A stretch of DNA of 64,000 nucleotides from an uncultured Pelagibacteraceae bacterium (lineage in GTDB: Bacteria > Pseudomonadota > Alphaproteobacteria > Pelagibacterales > Pelagibacteraceae). Under the pieces are notes generated by a model. That model had not been told where the DNA came from, did no database searches, and saw only the letters and a list, made by a program, of their open reading frames with translations. Below are positions 54,860 to 63,184 of this stretch, in pieces (positions within the stretch are counted from its first letter, which is position 1; each line of letters begins with the position of its first letter). The position numbers were made by a program, and so were the translations under genes. The DNA lies in the NCBI GenBank assembly GCA_902581775.1, contig CACHPJ010000001.1, positions 26,715-90,714 on the forward strand, in the 5' to 3' direction.

Positions 54860-55630
54860 ATGAGAAAATTAGGTCTTATGGCTTTAGCTACAGTAGCCTT
54901 TTTGGGTATTACTGGACCAGCTAACGCTGCGACTGCCTTGCTACAAACCGGGGATTTCGTAGGAATATCTTTCTGGCTTGTATCAATGGGTATGATTGCA
55001 ACTACTGTATTCTTTTTCGCTGAAAGAGGTACCGTTGCTGCATCATGGAGAACATCTATTTCAGTAGCTGGATTAGTTACTGGTGTTGCATTTGTTCACT
55101 ACATGTATATGAGAGACGTTTGGATAAGCACAGGAGATACACCAACAGTATATAGATATATTGATTGGTTAATCACTGTTCCACTTCAAATGATCGAGTT
55201 CTATCTAATCTTGGCTGCAGTAAGAAAAGTGCCAAGTTCAATATTCTGGAAACTATTAATTGGTTCTTTAGTGATGTTAATCGGCGGATACTTAGGTGAA
55301 GCTGGTTATATCCAACCATTTGTAGGATTTATAATCGGAATGGCGGGATGGATCTACATATTGTTCGAAATATTCTCTGGAGAAGCAGGAATTGCTGCTG
55401 CTAAGAGTGGAAACAGATCTTTAAAGACTGCTTTCAGTGCAATGAGAATGATCGTTACAATCGGTTGGGCGATATATCCTCTAGGATATATTTTAGGTTA
55501 CCTAACAGGTAATGTAGACGCTAATGCATTAAACATTATTTACAATTTAGCTGACTTTGTTAACAAGATCGCTTTCGGTCTAGTTATTTGGGCAGCTGCA
55601 ATGCAAAATACAAGATTAGCTTCTAGATAA
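54860..55630 (+). CDS. proteorhodopsin, blue-absorbing type
   Basis: A 256-residue seven-helix retinal proton pump with an N-terminal signal peptide (about 1-23, ending ANA). Using the known numbering offset of +5 from the first described proteorhodopsin: acceptor D102 (RYIDW), donor E113 (MIEFYLI), His80 (FVHYMYMR), D232 and retinal lysine K236 (ADFVNK). The spectral tuning position is Q110 (VPLQMIE), the glutamine typical of blue-tuned open-ocean forms. It exports protons in light. It has its own leader and terminator and is followed by ferredoxin and its reductase. Confidence 0.98.
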   Translation: MRKLGLMALATVAFLGITGPANAATALLQTGDFVGISFWLVSMGMIATTVFFFAERGTVAASWRTSISVAGLVTGVAFVHYMYMRDVWISTGDTPTVYRYIDWLITVPLQMIEFYLILAAVRKVPSSIFWKLLIGSLVMLIGGYLGEAGYIQPFVGFIIGMAGWIYILFEIFSGEAGIAAAKSGNRSLKTAFSAMRMIVTIGWAIYPLGYILGYLTGNVDANALNIIYNLADFVNKIAFGLVIWAAAMQNTRLASR

Positions 55631-55650
55631 TTAGAAACTAATTTGATTAA

Positions 55651-55684
55651 ATAGGGCAAGTTAACTCTTGCCCTATTTTTTTTT
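55651..55684 (+). terminator. rho-independent terminator after proteorhodopsin
   Basis: ATAGGGCAAG (55651-55660) pairs perfectly with CTTGCCCTAT (55667-55676) around a six-base loop, followed by nine T. It separates the opsin message from the ferredoxin gene 18 bases later. Confidence 0.93.
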
Positions 55685-55702
55685 GATATTTATATATACT
55701 AA

Positions 55703-56023
55703 ATGGCAAAAATAACTTTTATAGATAAAGACGGAAATCAAAAAAAAATTGAAATAGAGAATGGTTTGACCGTAATGGAAGGTGCTGTTCAAAACAATAT
55801 TACAGGAATTGACGCAGATTGTGGTGGATCTATGGCTTGTGCAACTTGCCATGTTTATGTCCAAGATGAATGGTTTAATAAGATTGAAAAAGCAGAAGAT
55901 GCAGAACAAGATATGATAGATATGGCGCATGAACCTAAAAAAAACAGTAGATTAAGTTGTCAATTAATTGTTACAGACCAATTAGACGGATTAGTTGTAA
56001 CCACACCGGAAAAACAAAGTTAA
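55703..56023 (+). CDS. [2Fe-2S] ferredoxin, adrenodoxin type
   Basis: A 106-residue ferredoxin with the C-x5-C-x2-C cluster motif DCGGSMACATCHVY (C40, C46, C49) and a fourth cysteine near 86 (RLSCQLIV). The adrenodoxin type carries electrons from a reductase to oxygenases or Fe-S assembly. Its stop overlaps the reductase start (TAATG), so the two form a natural electron-transfer pair. Confidence 0.95.
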   Translation: MAKITFIDKDGNQKKIEIENGLTVMEGAVQNNITGIDADCGGSMACATCHVYVQDEWFNKIEKAEDAEQDMIDMAHEPKKNSRLSCQLIVTDQLDGLVVTTPEKQS

Positions 56024-57042
56024 TGAAGAAAACTGATGTAGTGATAATTGGAGCTGGGCCAGTAGGTTTATTTGCTGTCCACCAACTAGGTATAAAAGGT
56101 TTGAGAATGGAAGTTATCGACAACCTAGATAAACCAGGAGGTCAATGTATCGAATTATATCCTGATAAACCAATATATGATATTCCTGCACTACCTGAAT
56201 GTAGCGGAGAGACACTTACAAAAAATTTACTGGAGCAAATAAAACCTTTTAAAACAAAATTTCATTTAAATGAGAGGGTTCAAGAGTTGGTTAAAGAGGA
56301 CAATCTTTGGAAAATTAAAACAAATAAAGGTCAAAGTTTTATAGCTCCAAATATTATAATTGCAGGTGGTGTCGGATCCTTTGAGCCAAGAAAATTACCT
56401 TTAAAAGATTTAGAAAAATATGAAGGAAAAAATATATTTTACTCGATACCAGACAAAGAAAAATTTAAGAATAAAAATATAGTAATATTTGGTGGAGGAG
56501 ATTCCGCATTGGATTGGTCACTAGAACTTTCAAAATTTTCAAAAGTAACATTAGTTCATCGGAGAAATGAATTTAGAGGTGCTCCACATACTCTAAGTCA
56601 ACTTGATAAATTAAAAAAAAGTGGCAAAATATTAATAAAAACTCCTTTTCAGATTCATTCAGTCAATGAAGGAGATACTTTGAAATCTATTACAATTAAA
56701 AATGATGAAGGTAAAACTGAAAAATTAGATGCTGATATAATCCTTGGATTTTTTGGTTTAATTATGCAGCTTGGTCCAATTGCTGAATGGGGATTAAATA
56801 TGACTAAGAAAACAATTGATGTAAATACAAATAACTTTCAAACTAATAAAGAAGGAATTTTTGCGATAGGTGATATAAGTAATTATCCAGGAAAGCTCAA
56901 GCTAATACTATCTGGTTTCCACGAAGCAGCCCTTGCCTCAGTTGAATGTTTTAAGAGAGCAAGACCAAATGAAAAATATAGATTTCAATTTACCACTTCT
57001 TCTAAGGAAATTCATAGTCGTTTAGGTATAAAAGATAAATGA
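56023..57042 (+). CDS. ferredoxin--NADP reductase, type 2 (thioredoxin reductase-like)
   Basis: A 339-residue flavoprotein with FAD motif IIGAGPVGLFAVHQLG, PGGQCIELYPDKPIYDIP, and NAD(P) motif VIFGGGDSALDWSLEL. There is no CxxC active-site pair in the second domain, so it is a type 2 FNR and not a thioredoxin reductase, although it is often labelled so. The ATG at 56023 overlaps the ferredoxin stop; a longer open frame from 55957 lies inside the ferredoxin and is rejected. Confidence 0.93.
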   Translation: MKKTDVVIIGAGPVGLFAVHQLGIKGLRMEVIDNLDKPGGQCIELYPDKPIYDIPALPECSGETLTKNLLEQIKPFKTKFHLNERVQELVKEDNLWKIKTNKGQSFIAPNIIIAGGVGSFEPRKLPLKDLEKYEGKNIFYSIPDKEKFKNKNIVIFGGGDSALDWSLELSKFSKVTLVHRRNEFRGAPHTLSQLDKLKKSGKILIKTPFQIHSVNEGDTLKSITIKNDEGKTEKLDADIILGFFGLIMQLGPIAEWGLNMTKKTIDVNTNNFQTNKEGIFAIGDISNYPGKLKLILSGFHEAALASVECFKRARPNEKYRFQFTTSSKEIHSRLGIKDK

Positions 57043-57662
57043 TAGAAGTTTTAACCGCTAACACTCCTAATGGTAAAAAAATCACTATCATGCTTGAGGA
57101 AATATCCTACAAATATAAAATTAGAAAGATCAACATAAATAAAGATGAACAATTTAGCAAAGAATTTAAAACGCTAAGTCCTTTTAGCAAAATTCCAGTT
57201 ATTATTGATCACGAAAATAAAATTTCTCTTTTTGAATCTGGAGCTATTTTGATGTATTTGGGAGAAAAAAGTGGAAAATTTTATTTTAAGAAAAAGAAAC
57301 ATTTAATTCATCAGTGGTTAATGGGCCAGATGGCTTACGTAGGCCCTATGTTGGGCCAACACCATCAATTCCATCATTATAATTCTGGTAAAAGCAAATG
57401 GGGAGAAGAGAGATACTTTAAAATAGCAAAAGATATTTATAAAGCTTTAGATGATAGATTGAACGAAAGTGAATATTTAGCTGGAGATTACTCAATAGCT
57501 GATATAGCTACTTTTCCTTGGATTGCTAGACATGAGTGGCATGATATAGGGCTCAAAAATTTTAAGAATTTATCTAGATGGTATTCAACCATATCTAAAA
57601 GAGAAGCTGTAAAAAAAGGTTATGATTTATTAAAAAGAGGCGAGACGATTCCTGAAGCTTAG
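57039..57662 (+). CDS. glutathione S-transferase family protein
   Basis: A 207-residue GST of the YfcG/Ure2p-like class. The thioredoxin-like N-terminal domain has SPFSKIPVIIDHE and LFESGAILMYLGEKSG (glutathione-binding ES). The C-terminal helical domain has QWLMGQMAYVGPMLGQHHQF and LAGDYSIADIATFPWIARH. It overlaps FNR by four bases, suggesting a redox or detoxification role in the same operon. Its stop overlaps the convergent DksA-like gene. Confidence 0.92.
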   Translation: MIEVLTANTPNGKKITIMLEEISYKYKIRKININKDEQFSKEFKTLSPFSKIPVIIDHENKISLFESGAILMYLGEKSGKFYFKKKKHLIHQWLMGQMAYVGPMLGQHHQFHHYNSGKSKWGEERYFKIAKDIYKALDDRLNESEYLAGDYSIADIATFPWIARHEWHDIGLKNFKNLSRWYSTISKREAVKKGYDLLKRGETIPEA

Positions 57663-58078
57663 TCTACATATATTTTTTCAATGCGTTCGTGCTTTTCTTG
57701 GGCCTCAATTGATAAAGTAGCCACTGGTCTAGCAATTAATCTTTTTAAACCAATAGGCTCAGAAGTTTCTTCACAGTAACCGTAGGTTCCATCTTTAATC
57801 CTTTTTAAAGCTGCATCAATTTTTTCTATAAGTTTTCTGCTTCTATTCAATGCTTTCATTTCTACTGTTTTATCTGTATAGGATGAAGCTTGATCTACTA
57901 CATCTGCAGAGGAGATATTATCATCAGACGAATTTAAAATATTACCCAAGTTATTGGATCTTATTATATCCTTTTTCCATTTTAGAAGTTCACTGGTAAA
58001 ATATTTTTTGTGCTTAGCACACATATATTTTTCTTTTGCATTTGGAACATATGCTTTTTTTGTAGACTTTTTCGGCAT
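57659..58078 (-). CDS. dksA: DksA/TraR family transcription factor without the zinc cysteines
   Basis: A 139-residue DksA-like coiled-coil protein that binds the RNA polymerase secondary channel with ppGpp. The helical hairpin spans about 40-100. The globular end reads YGYCEETSEPIGLKRLIARP then VATLSIEAQEKHE, retaining one of the four zinc cysteines, as in many alphaproteobacterial DksA proteins. The coiled-coil tip aspartates (near DQASSYTDK) appear shifted relative to E. coli, so ppGpp response is uncertain. Confidence 0.9.
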   Translation of the reverse strand: MPKKSTKKAYVPNAKEKYMCAKHKKYFTSELLKWKKDIIRSNNLGNILNSSDDNISSADVVDQASSYTDKTVEMKALNRSRKLIEKIDAALKRIKDGTYGYCEETSEPIGLKRLIARPVATLSIEAQEKHERIEKIYVD

Positions 58079-58147
58079 AAATAAAAGTGGCAGTATATGA
58101 ATGATTTTATAGGTGTCAATAGTCTTTAAATTGTATAATTATTACAT

Positions 58148-59518
58148 ATGATTAACAAAAAAAATATAGATAATATATTTGTATTATTTTTATTTACTCA
58201 TTTAATTGTTTGGGTATTTGTTCCATCAATTTCTAATACAAATTTACCTTTAGACACTATTGAGGCTTTGGCTTGGGGCAGTAATCTCGACTGGGGTTTT
58301 AACAAACACCCACCAATGAGTGCATTAGCAGTTGAAATTTTTTATTTTGTTTTTGGAAATCAGGATTGGGCGTATTATCTTTTAAGTCAAATATTTGTAA
58401 TTTTTACATTTTTAATAATTTGGAAGTTTGCAAATATTTTTTTTAATAATAAATTAAGCAGTTTAATTTCCATTTTTCTTTTAGAAGGCATTTTTTTCTA
58501 TAATTTTACAACACCGGAATTTAATGTAAATGTCTGCCAGCTACCATTCTGGGCGCTAACTGTATTTTACGGCTGGAAGAGCTTTAAAGAAGATAAAATT
58601 CAGAACTATATACTTTTAGGAACTTTTGGTGCTTTAGGGTTTTTGTCTAAATATTTATTTGCATATCTTGTTTTTTCTATATCATTATTTTTTATTTTTA
58701 TGATTTTAAGAAGTAAAAAAAACTTCTCTGTTTTAATTTCATTAATACCTTTTGTCATTATTCTATTACCTCATTTATTTTGGTTGCTTTCTAACAATTT
58801 TATAACAATCAATTATGGATTGCATAGAACTGGATCGCAAGAAGATATTTTTTTAAATCATATAACTAATCCTTTAATTTTTTTAGGCAAACAACTTGGA
58901 TTGCTTTTGCCGTTTATTTTAATGTGTGTATTTCTATCAAAAAAAATTAATTTTAATTTTAATTTTAAAGACGAAAAGTTATTATTTCTTATTTTCATTA
59001 ATTTAGCTCCAGTATTATTAATATTGATAACATCTCTTTTAATGGGAGTTAAAATAAGAACTATGTGGATGACGCCTTTTTACCTTTTTTTGGGAGTTTT
59101 ATTTATTTATATTTTTCAAAAAAAAATTGACTTTAAGAGAATAGACAGTTTTTTAAAAATTTTTATTGTTATATTTCTTATATCGCCAATAACTTATCTT
59201 TATATTTCAATTACTGAAACTGATAAAAGGACAGATTTTCCAGGAAAAGAAATTTCAAGACTAGTTCAAAACAAGTGGGATAAAAACTTTAATAATAATA
59301 TCGGTTTTGTTATAGGAGATGAATGGTCAGCTGGAAATCTATCCTATCATTTAAATTCCAGACCTAAATGGCTCAATACCATCCCAGAAAACAAAAATAT
59401 TTTCAATAATAATCTAGGGGTGATTTTAACTGGAAATCCAAAAGTTCTTAAAAAGGTTTGCCCTGGAGTTTACGGCACAATAAAACCGATAGGTTACTGC
59501 ATGATAGGTACAAAATGA
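58148..59518 (+). CDS. family 39-type membrane glycosyltransferase
   Basis: A 456-residue multi-spanning protein (about ten to twelve helices) of the ArnT/PMT superfamily. The first periplasmic loop carries the acidic motif LDTIEALAWGSNLDWGFNKHPP (in two pieces), as in undecaprenyl-phosphate sugar transferases. It would move a sugar from a lipid carrier to a periplasmic acceptor such as lipid A. It overlaps the following GT2 gene by four bases; together they resemble an ArnT/ArnC pair. Confidence 0.85.
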   Translation: MINKKNIDNIFVLFLFTHLIVWVFVPSISNTNLPLDTIEALAWGSNLDWGFNKHPPMSALAVEIFYFVFGNQDWAYYLLSQIFVIFTFLIIWKFANIFFNNKLSSLISIFLLEGIFFYNFTTPEFNVNVCQLPFWALTVFYGWKSFKEDKIQNYILLGTFGALGFLSKYLFAYLVFSISLFFIFMILRSKKNFSVLISLIPFVIILLPHLFWLLSNNFITINYGLHRTGSQEDIFLNHITNPLIFLGKQLGLLLPFILMCVFLSKKINFNFNFKDEKLLFLIFINLAPVLLILITSLLMGVKIRTMWMTPFYLFLGVLFIYIFQKKIDFKRIDSFLKIFIVIFLISPITYLYISITETDKRTDFPGKEISRLVQNKWDKNFNNNIGFVIGDEWSAGNLSYHLNSRPKWLNTIPENKNIFNNNLGVILTGNPKVLKKVCPGVYGTIKPIGYCMIGTK

Positions 59519-60393
59519 AAAAGTTTAAAATTTTAATACCAGTTTTTAACGACTGGGATTCCCTCGAAAAATTATTGAATGAAATAAATATTATTATCAG
59601 AGAATATAAAAATATCGAATTTAGCGGATTAATCATTGATGATGCATCTGTTACTGAAAAAAATGAATTTAAAGTTCCTAGTAATTTTAAGTCAATAGAA
59701 GTGATTAAAATGAAACAAAATCAAGGACACGCGAGATGCATAGCCTTTGGGATAAAATACTTGTCTTTGAGAACAAATTTTGATTATTCTATATTGATGG
59801 ATGGTGACGGTGAAGATAGACCCGAAGAACTAAAACTTTTAATTAATAAATCTTTAAATATTAAAGATAAATCAGTAGTTGCAAGAAGAGTAAAAAGATC
59901 TGAGGGTTTTATTTTTAGATCAATGTATGAAATACACAAAATTTTAACTCTTTTTTTTACAGGTAAAAAAATTAATTTTGGGAACTATTCTTGTTTGACA
60001 AAAAATGACATTATAACTTTATCAGATAAGAAAAGTTTGTGGAGCAGCTTTTCGGGTTCTGTAAAAAAACATATAAATGAAATTTATTCAATAAACTCTG
60101 TTAGAGGAAAAAGATATTTTGGTCCTTCGAAGATGTCGCTATTCAAATTGATTATACATTCACTCTCTATAATTGCAGTTTTTAAAGAAACAGTATTTTT
60201 AAGATCTGTTTTTGCCATAATCTTTTTATTCTTTTTGGATTTTAAATTTTCTTTAGTGTTATTTCCTATCATACAAATTATACTTGTCATATTTTGTCTA
60301 TTAATTTTTGTTATTTCAAAGAGAGAAAGTTTAGATGCTCTCAACAATTCTCATAAAAATAAAAAAGAAACCTTTATCCACAACCAACAATAA
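59515..60393 (+). CDS. family 2 glycosyltransferase (membrane-anchored)
   Basis: A 292-residue GT2 enzyme: ILIPVFNDWDSLEKLL at the start, LIIDDAS, and the nucleotide-sugar motif LMDGDGEDRPEEL. One or two C-terminal membrane helices (about 215-275) anchor it. Such enzymes load sugar onto undecaprenyl phosphate for the partner GT39 protein at 58148. A longer frame from 59458 lies inside the GT39 gene; the ATG at 59515 overlapping the stop is preferred. Confidence 0.9.
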   Translation: MKKFKILIPVFNDWDSLEKLLNEINIIIREYKNIEFSGLIIDDASVTEKNEFKVPSNFKSIEVIKMKQNQGHARCIAFGIKYLSLRTNFDYSILMDGDGEDRPEELKLLINKSLNIKDKSVVARRVKRSEGFIFRSMYEIHKILTLFFTGKKINFGNYSCLTKNDIITLSDKKSLWSSFSGSVKKHINEIYSINSVRGKRYFGPSKMSLFKLIIHSLSIIAVFKETVFLRSVFAIIFLFFLDFKFSLVLFPIIQIILVIFCLLIFVISKRESLDALNNSHKNKKETFIHNQQ

Positions 60394-60464
60394 GTTGTAT
60401 AAAGAGTCCGAATTAGAATCAAAAATGAATCAAAAGGTGAACATTCCATACATTTTTTGAGACC

Positions 60465-60491
60465 TTGTGGATACTCACAAACCTATATAAT
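60465..60491 (+). promoter_or_regulatory. possible promoter for the GFA-glycerate kinase genes
   Basis: TTGTGG (60465-60470) and TATAAT (60486-60491) are separated by 15 bases, slightly short. TTGTG-GATACT-CACAA makes a small dyad over the -35. It lies in the 126-base gap before the gene at 60520. Confidence 0.3.
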
Positions 60492-60519
60492 TTATTATAT
60501 AAAAAAAGTGTGAAACTTT

Positions 60520-60882
60520 ATGAAAAAACTTTCTTGTCATTGTGGAGAAATAAAAGCAGAAATTAATGTAATTGGTAAATTAGAAAAACTTTTAAGATGC
60601 AATTGTTCCATTTGTAAAAGAAAAGGATCAATTATGTCAATGGTTAAAAATGAAGATTTCAAGATTACTAAAGGTATTGAAAAATTAAATCTTTACCAAT
60701 TTCATTCTAAGATTGCCAAGCATTTTTTTTGTTCTGTATGTGGGATATACACACATCATAATCCCAGGTCTAATCCTGCAATGACCGGTTTTAATGTTGG
60801 ATGCATCGATGATATAGACTCTACAAATATTAAAGATACAGTTTTAATTGACGGAAAAAATCATCCATTAGATAAAAAATGA
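60520..60882 (+). CDS. GFA family (CENP-V-like) zinc protein
   Basis: A 120-residue protein of the glutathione-dependent formaldehyde-activating (GFA) family. Seven cysteines match the two zinc sites: C6 and C8 (SCHCGE), C27, C29 and C32 (RCNCSICKRKG), C71 and C74 (FCSVCGIYTHH). Family members have been linked to formaldehyde handling through glutathione, although many lack proof. It overlaps the glycerate kinase-like gene by four bases. Confidence 0.92.
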   Translation: MKKLSCHCGEIKAEINVIGKLEKLLRCNCSICKRKGSIMSMVKNEDFKITKGIEKLNLYQFHSKIAKHFFCSVCGIYTHHNPRSNPAMTGFNVGCIDDIDSTNIKDTVLIDGKNHPLDKK

Positions 60883-61796
60883 TAGAAAAAAATTCTATTT
60901 TTTTAAAAATAAAAGAAAAATATCTTAATTTTCTTTTCAAAGAGGAAAAAGGCAAGGTTTTATTTTATGATAAATTAAATCAACTTAAAAATTTTTATAT
61001 ACCTATTTGTGATCTAATTTTTAAAAAATATTTAAAAAAAAAAACAACAATTATTATTGGTTTGTCTGGAGGTCAAGGCTCAGGAAAAACAACAATTGGA
61101 AAAATACTAAAGATAATTTTGAAGATAAAATTTGGATTAAATGTTGTTTGTTTCTCTTTAGATGATTTTTATAAAACATTAAGTGAGAGAAAAAAAATGT
61201 CTCGAAAAATACATAAACTTTTTTTGACTAGAGGAGTTCCCGGAACCCATGACACAAAACTTTTAAAATCTATACTTTTAAAACTAAAAAAAAAGAATTT
61301 TAAATCCCTATCAATACCAACTTTTGATAAATCAAAAGACGATAGAAAGAATAAAAAAAGATGGTTAAAAATTACAAAAAAACCAGAAATTATTATATTT
61401 GAAGGATGGTGTGTAGGAGCGATAAATCAAAAAAAAAAAGATTTAATTAAACCAATTAATACTTTAGAGAGAAAATATGATAAGCAAATGATTTGGAGAA
61501 ATAAAGTAAATTATGAACTTAAAAACAAATATATGAAAATATTTAAACTAATAGATAAATTAATTTTTCTAAAGGTACCTAATTTTAAGTATGTATTGAA
61601 ATGGAGAATCTTACAAGAAAAAAAATTAAAATTAAATTCCTCAGGTAAAAACACTATGTCGCCAATAAAAATTAAAGAATTTGTAATGCATTACGAAAGA
61701 ACCTCTAAACAAATGATAAGAAATTTGGATAAATTATCGGATATTACCATTTCTCTTGATAGAAAACATAGGTTTAGCAAAATCACTTTAAAATAA
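60879..61796 (+). CDS. D-glycerate 3-kinase-like P-loop kinase
   Basis: A 305-residue kinase with Walker A GLSGGQGSGKTT (61-72), then VVCFSLDDFYKT, TRGVPGTHD and IIFEGWCVG. This set is typical of plant and fungal D-glycerate 3-kinase and bacterial relatives, near uridine kinase and pantothenate kinase. It would phosphorylate glycerate to 3-phosphoglycerate, feeding pgk chemistry. It precedes tolC by one base. Confidence 0.85.
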   Translation: MIEKNSIFLKIKEKYLNFLFKEEKGKVLFYDKLNQLKNFYIPICDLIFKKYLKKKTTIIIGLSGGQGSGKTTIGKILKIILKIKFGLNVVCFSLDDFYKTLSERKKMSRKIHKLFLTRGVPGTHDTKLLKSILLKLKKKNFKSLSIPTFDKSKDDRKNKKRWLKITKKPEIIIFEGWCVGAINQKKKDLIKPINTLERKYDKQMIWRNKVNYELKNKYMKIFKLIDKLIFLKVPNFKYVLKWRILQEKKLKLNSSGKNTMSPIKIKEFVMHYERTSKQMIRNLDKLSDITISLDRKHRFSKITLK

Positions 61797-61797
61797 A

Positions 61798-63081
61798 ATG
61801 AAAAAACTTTTTCTTTTTTTTATAATTTTCATCTATCTTAAACCAGCGCAGGCTCAAGATATGGTATATTATATTAAATCTGCTTATGAAAATAATCCTA
61901 AACTTAACGCTGAAAGGCAAAAACTAAAGTCAGTAAAAGAAAAAATTAACATTTCAATAAGTGAATTTTTACCGTCGGTAACCTTATCAGGCGATATAAG
62001 TTCAACTCAATCAACTAATAGAACTAATCAACTTGGAGAAAATCTTTCAGACTCAAATACAGACTCTGAAACTAAAAAATTTTCAGTAGATCAAAAAATT
62101 TTTCAAGGATTTAGTGGATTGAATTCCCTAAAAAAATCAAGGTTGGAATTTGAAAAGTCAAATTTTGAACTGAAACAAAAAGAACAAGATATTATAATAG
62201 GTGCTTCAAAAGCATATCTTGATTTAATATATAATAATCAGAATAAAAACTTTAATTTATCAAATGTTGATTTGTTTGAAAGACAGGTAGAGTCAGACGG
62301 GGCTAGAGCCCAAAAGGGTGAAATCACCTTAACTGATTTAGCCCAATCAGAGTCCTCACTTGCTGGTGCTAACGCAAAATTAATAGCAGCAGAAACTGAG
62401 CTTCTAACAGCCAACGCAGAATTTGAAAGAATTACCAAAGCTAAAATACCCTCAAATCCCCTTAAACCTAGTGAATTGAGACTTAATTTACCTAATTCTC
62501 TAAATGAAGCTATAAACATTGCTAAAAAAGACAATCCACAACTTATCATTGCTAAAATTAATTACGAGATATCTAAAAGAAATCTAGAGATAGAAAAAGC
62601 CAGTTTATCGCCTAAAGCTTCGTTGAATTACTCAAGGTCCGAAAATGATGATTTTAGTGCTTCAGTTGACGAAATAGACGAGGAGAGTTTTAAAGCCACT
62701 ATTACCTGGCCACTCATAAAAGGCGGTAAAAATTATTCTAGTATTAAAAAGTCGAGATTTGAAAAAGAGCAAAATAAACTAATTTTAGAAGACGTTGAAA
62801 ATGAGGTAAAAACTAAAACTGCAAATTTTTGGTCAAAATACCAATCTTCTAAAAGTATTTTGATCTCAACAGCTTCACAATTAAAAGCAGCCGAAATTGC
62901 CAATGAAGGAATAACCTTAGAATATGACTCCGGAGACTCTAGGACAACTTTAGAGGTCATCCAGTCCAGAAGCTTGCTTTTAGATGCTCGAATTGCTCAC
63001 GCAAAATCAGAAAGAGATTTTATTATATCTCAATTTGAACTCTTAGCTCAACTTGGCGGTTTATCTATTAATATCTTTTAA
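61798..63081 (+). CDS. tolC: TolC-like outer-membrane efflux channel
   Basis: A 427-residue outer-membrane factor. The signal peptide ends near residue 19 (LKPAQAQ). The two TolC repeats are long alpha-helical segments (120-210 and 315-420), with the characteristic SAYENNPKLNAERQKL, ITLTDLAQSESSLAGA and LLDARIAHAKSERDFI. It connects inner-membrane exporters to the outside. It lies 103 bases before recA, on the same strand. Confidence 0.93.
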   Translation: MKKLFLFFIIFIYLKPAQAQDMVYYIKSAYENNPKLNAERQKLKSVKEKINISISEFLPSVTLSGDISSTQSTNRTNQLGENLSDSNTDSETKKFSVDQKIFQGFSGLNSLKKSRLEFEKSNFELKQKEQDIIIGASKAYLDLIYNNQNKNFNLSNVDLFERQVESDGARAQKGEITLTDLAQSESSLAGANAKLIAAETELLTANAEFERITKAKIPSNPLKPSELRLNLPNSLNEAINIAKKDNPQLIIAKINYEISKRNLEIEKASLSPKASLNYSRSENDDFSASVDEIDEESFKATITWPLIKGGKNYSSIKKSRFEKEQNKLILEDVENEVKTKTANFWSKYQSSKSILISTASQLKAAEIANEGITLEYDSGDSRTTLEVIQSRSLLLDARIAHAKSERDFIISQFELLAQLGGLSINIF

Positions 63082-63118
63082 AAACATAGAAAAAGAGCAT
63101 TTTATTGATTTATTAAAA

Positions 63119-63150
63119 GTTCTTGATAAAAAGAACAAAATGTGTACATT
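63119..63150 (+). promoter_or_regulatory. recA promoter with overlapping dyad
   Basis: GTTCTT (63119-63124), GATAAA, AAGAAC (63131-63136) form a perfect six-base inverted repeat. Within it, TTGATA (63123-63128) makes a good -35, and TACATT (63145-63150) a possible -10 at 16 bases. The dyad covers the -35, the position expected for an SOS-type repressor, but it does not match the known alphaproteobacterial LexA box. Confidence 0.45.
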
Positions 63151-63184
63151 TAAGAGAATGATTCGTAACAAAAAAAGGAAAAAA

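Noticed and set aside
55957..56022. Upstream extension of the ferredoxin reductase by 22 residues
   Set aside because: It lies wholly inside the ferredoxin gene in another frame, and the flavin motif follows directly after the ATG at 56023.
59458..59514. Upstream extension of the GT2 glycosyltransferase by 19 residues
   Set aside because: Lies inside the GT39 gene in another frame; the ATGA overlap start at 59515 fits the family beginning.
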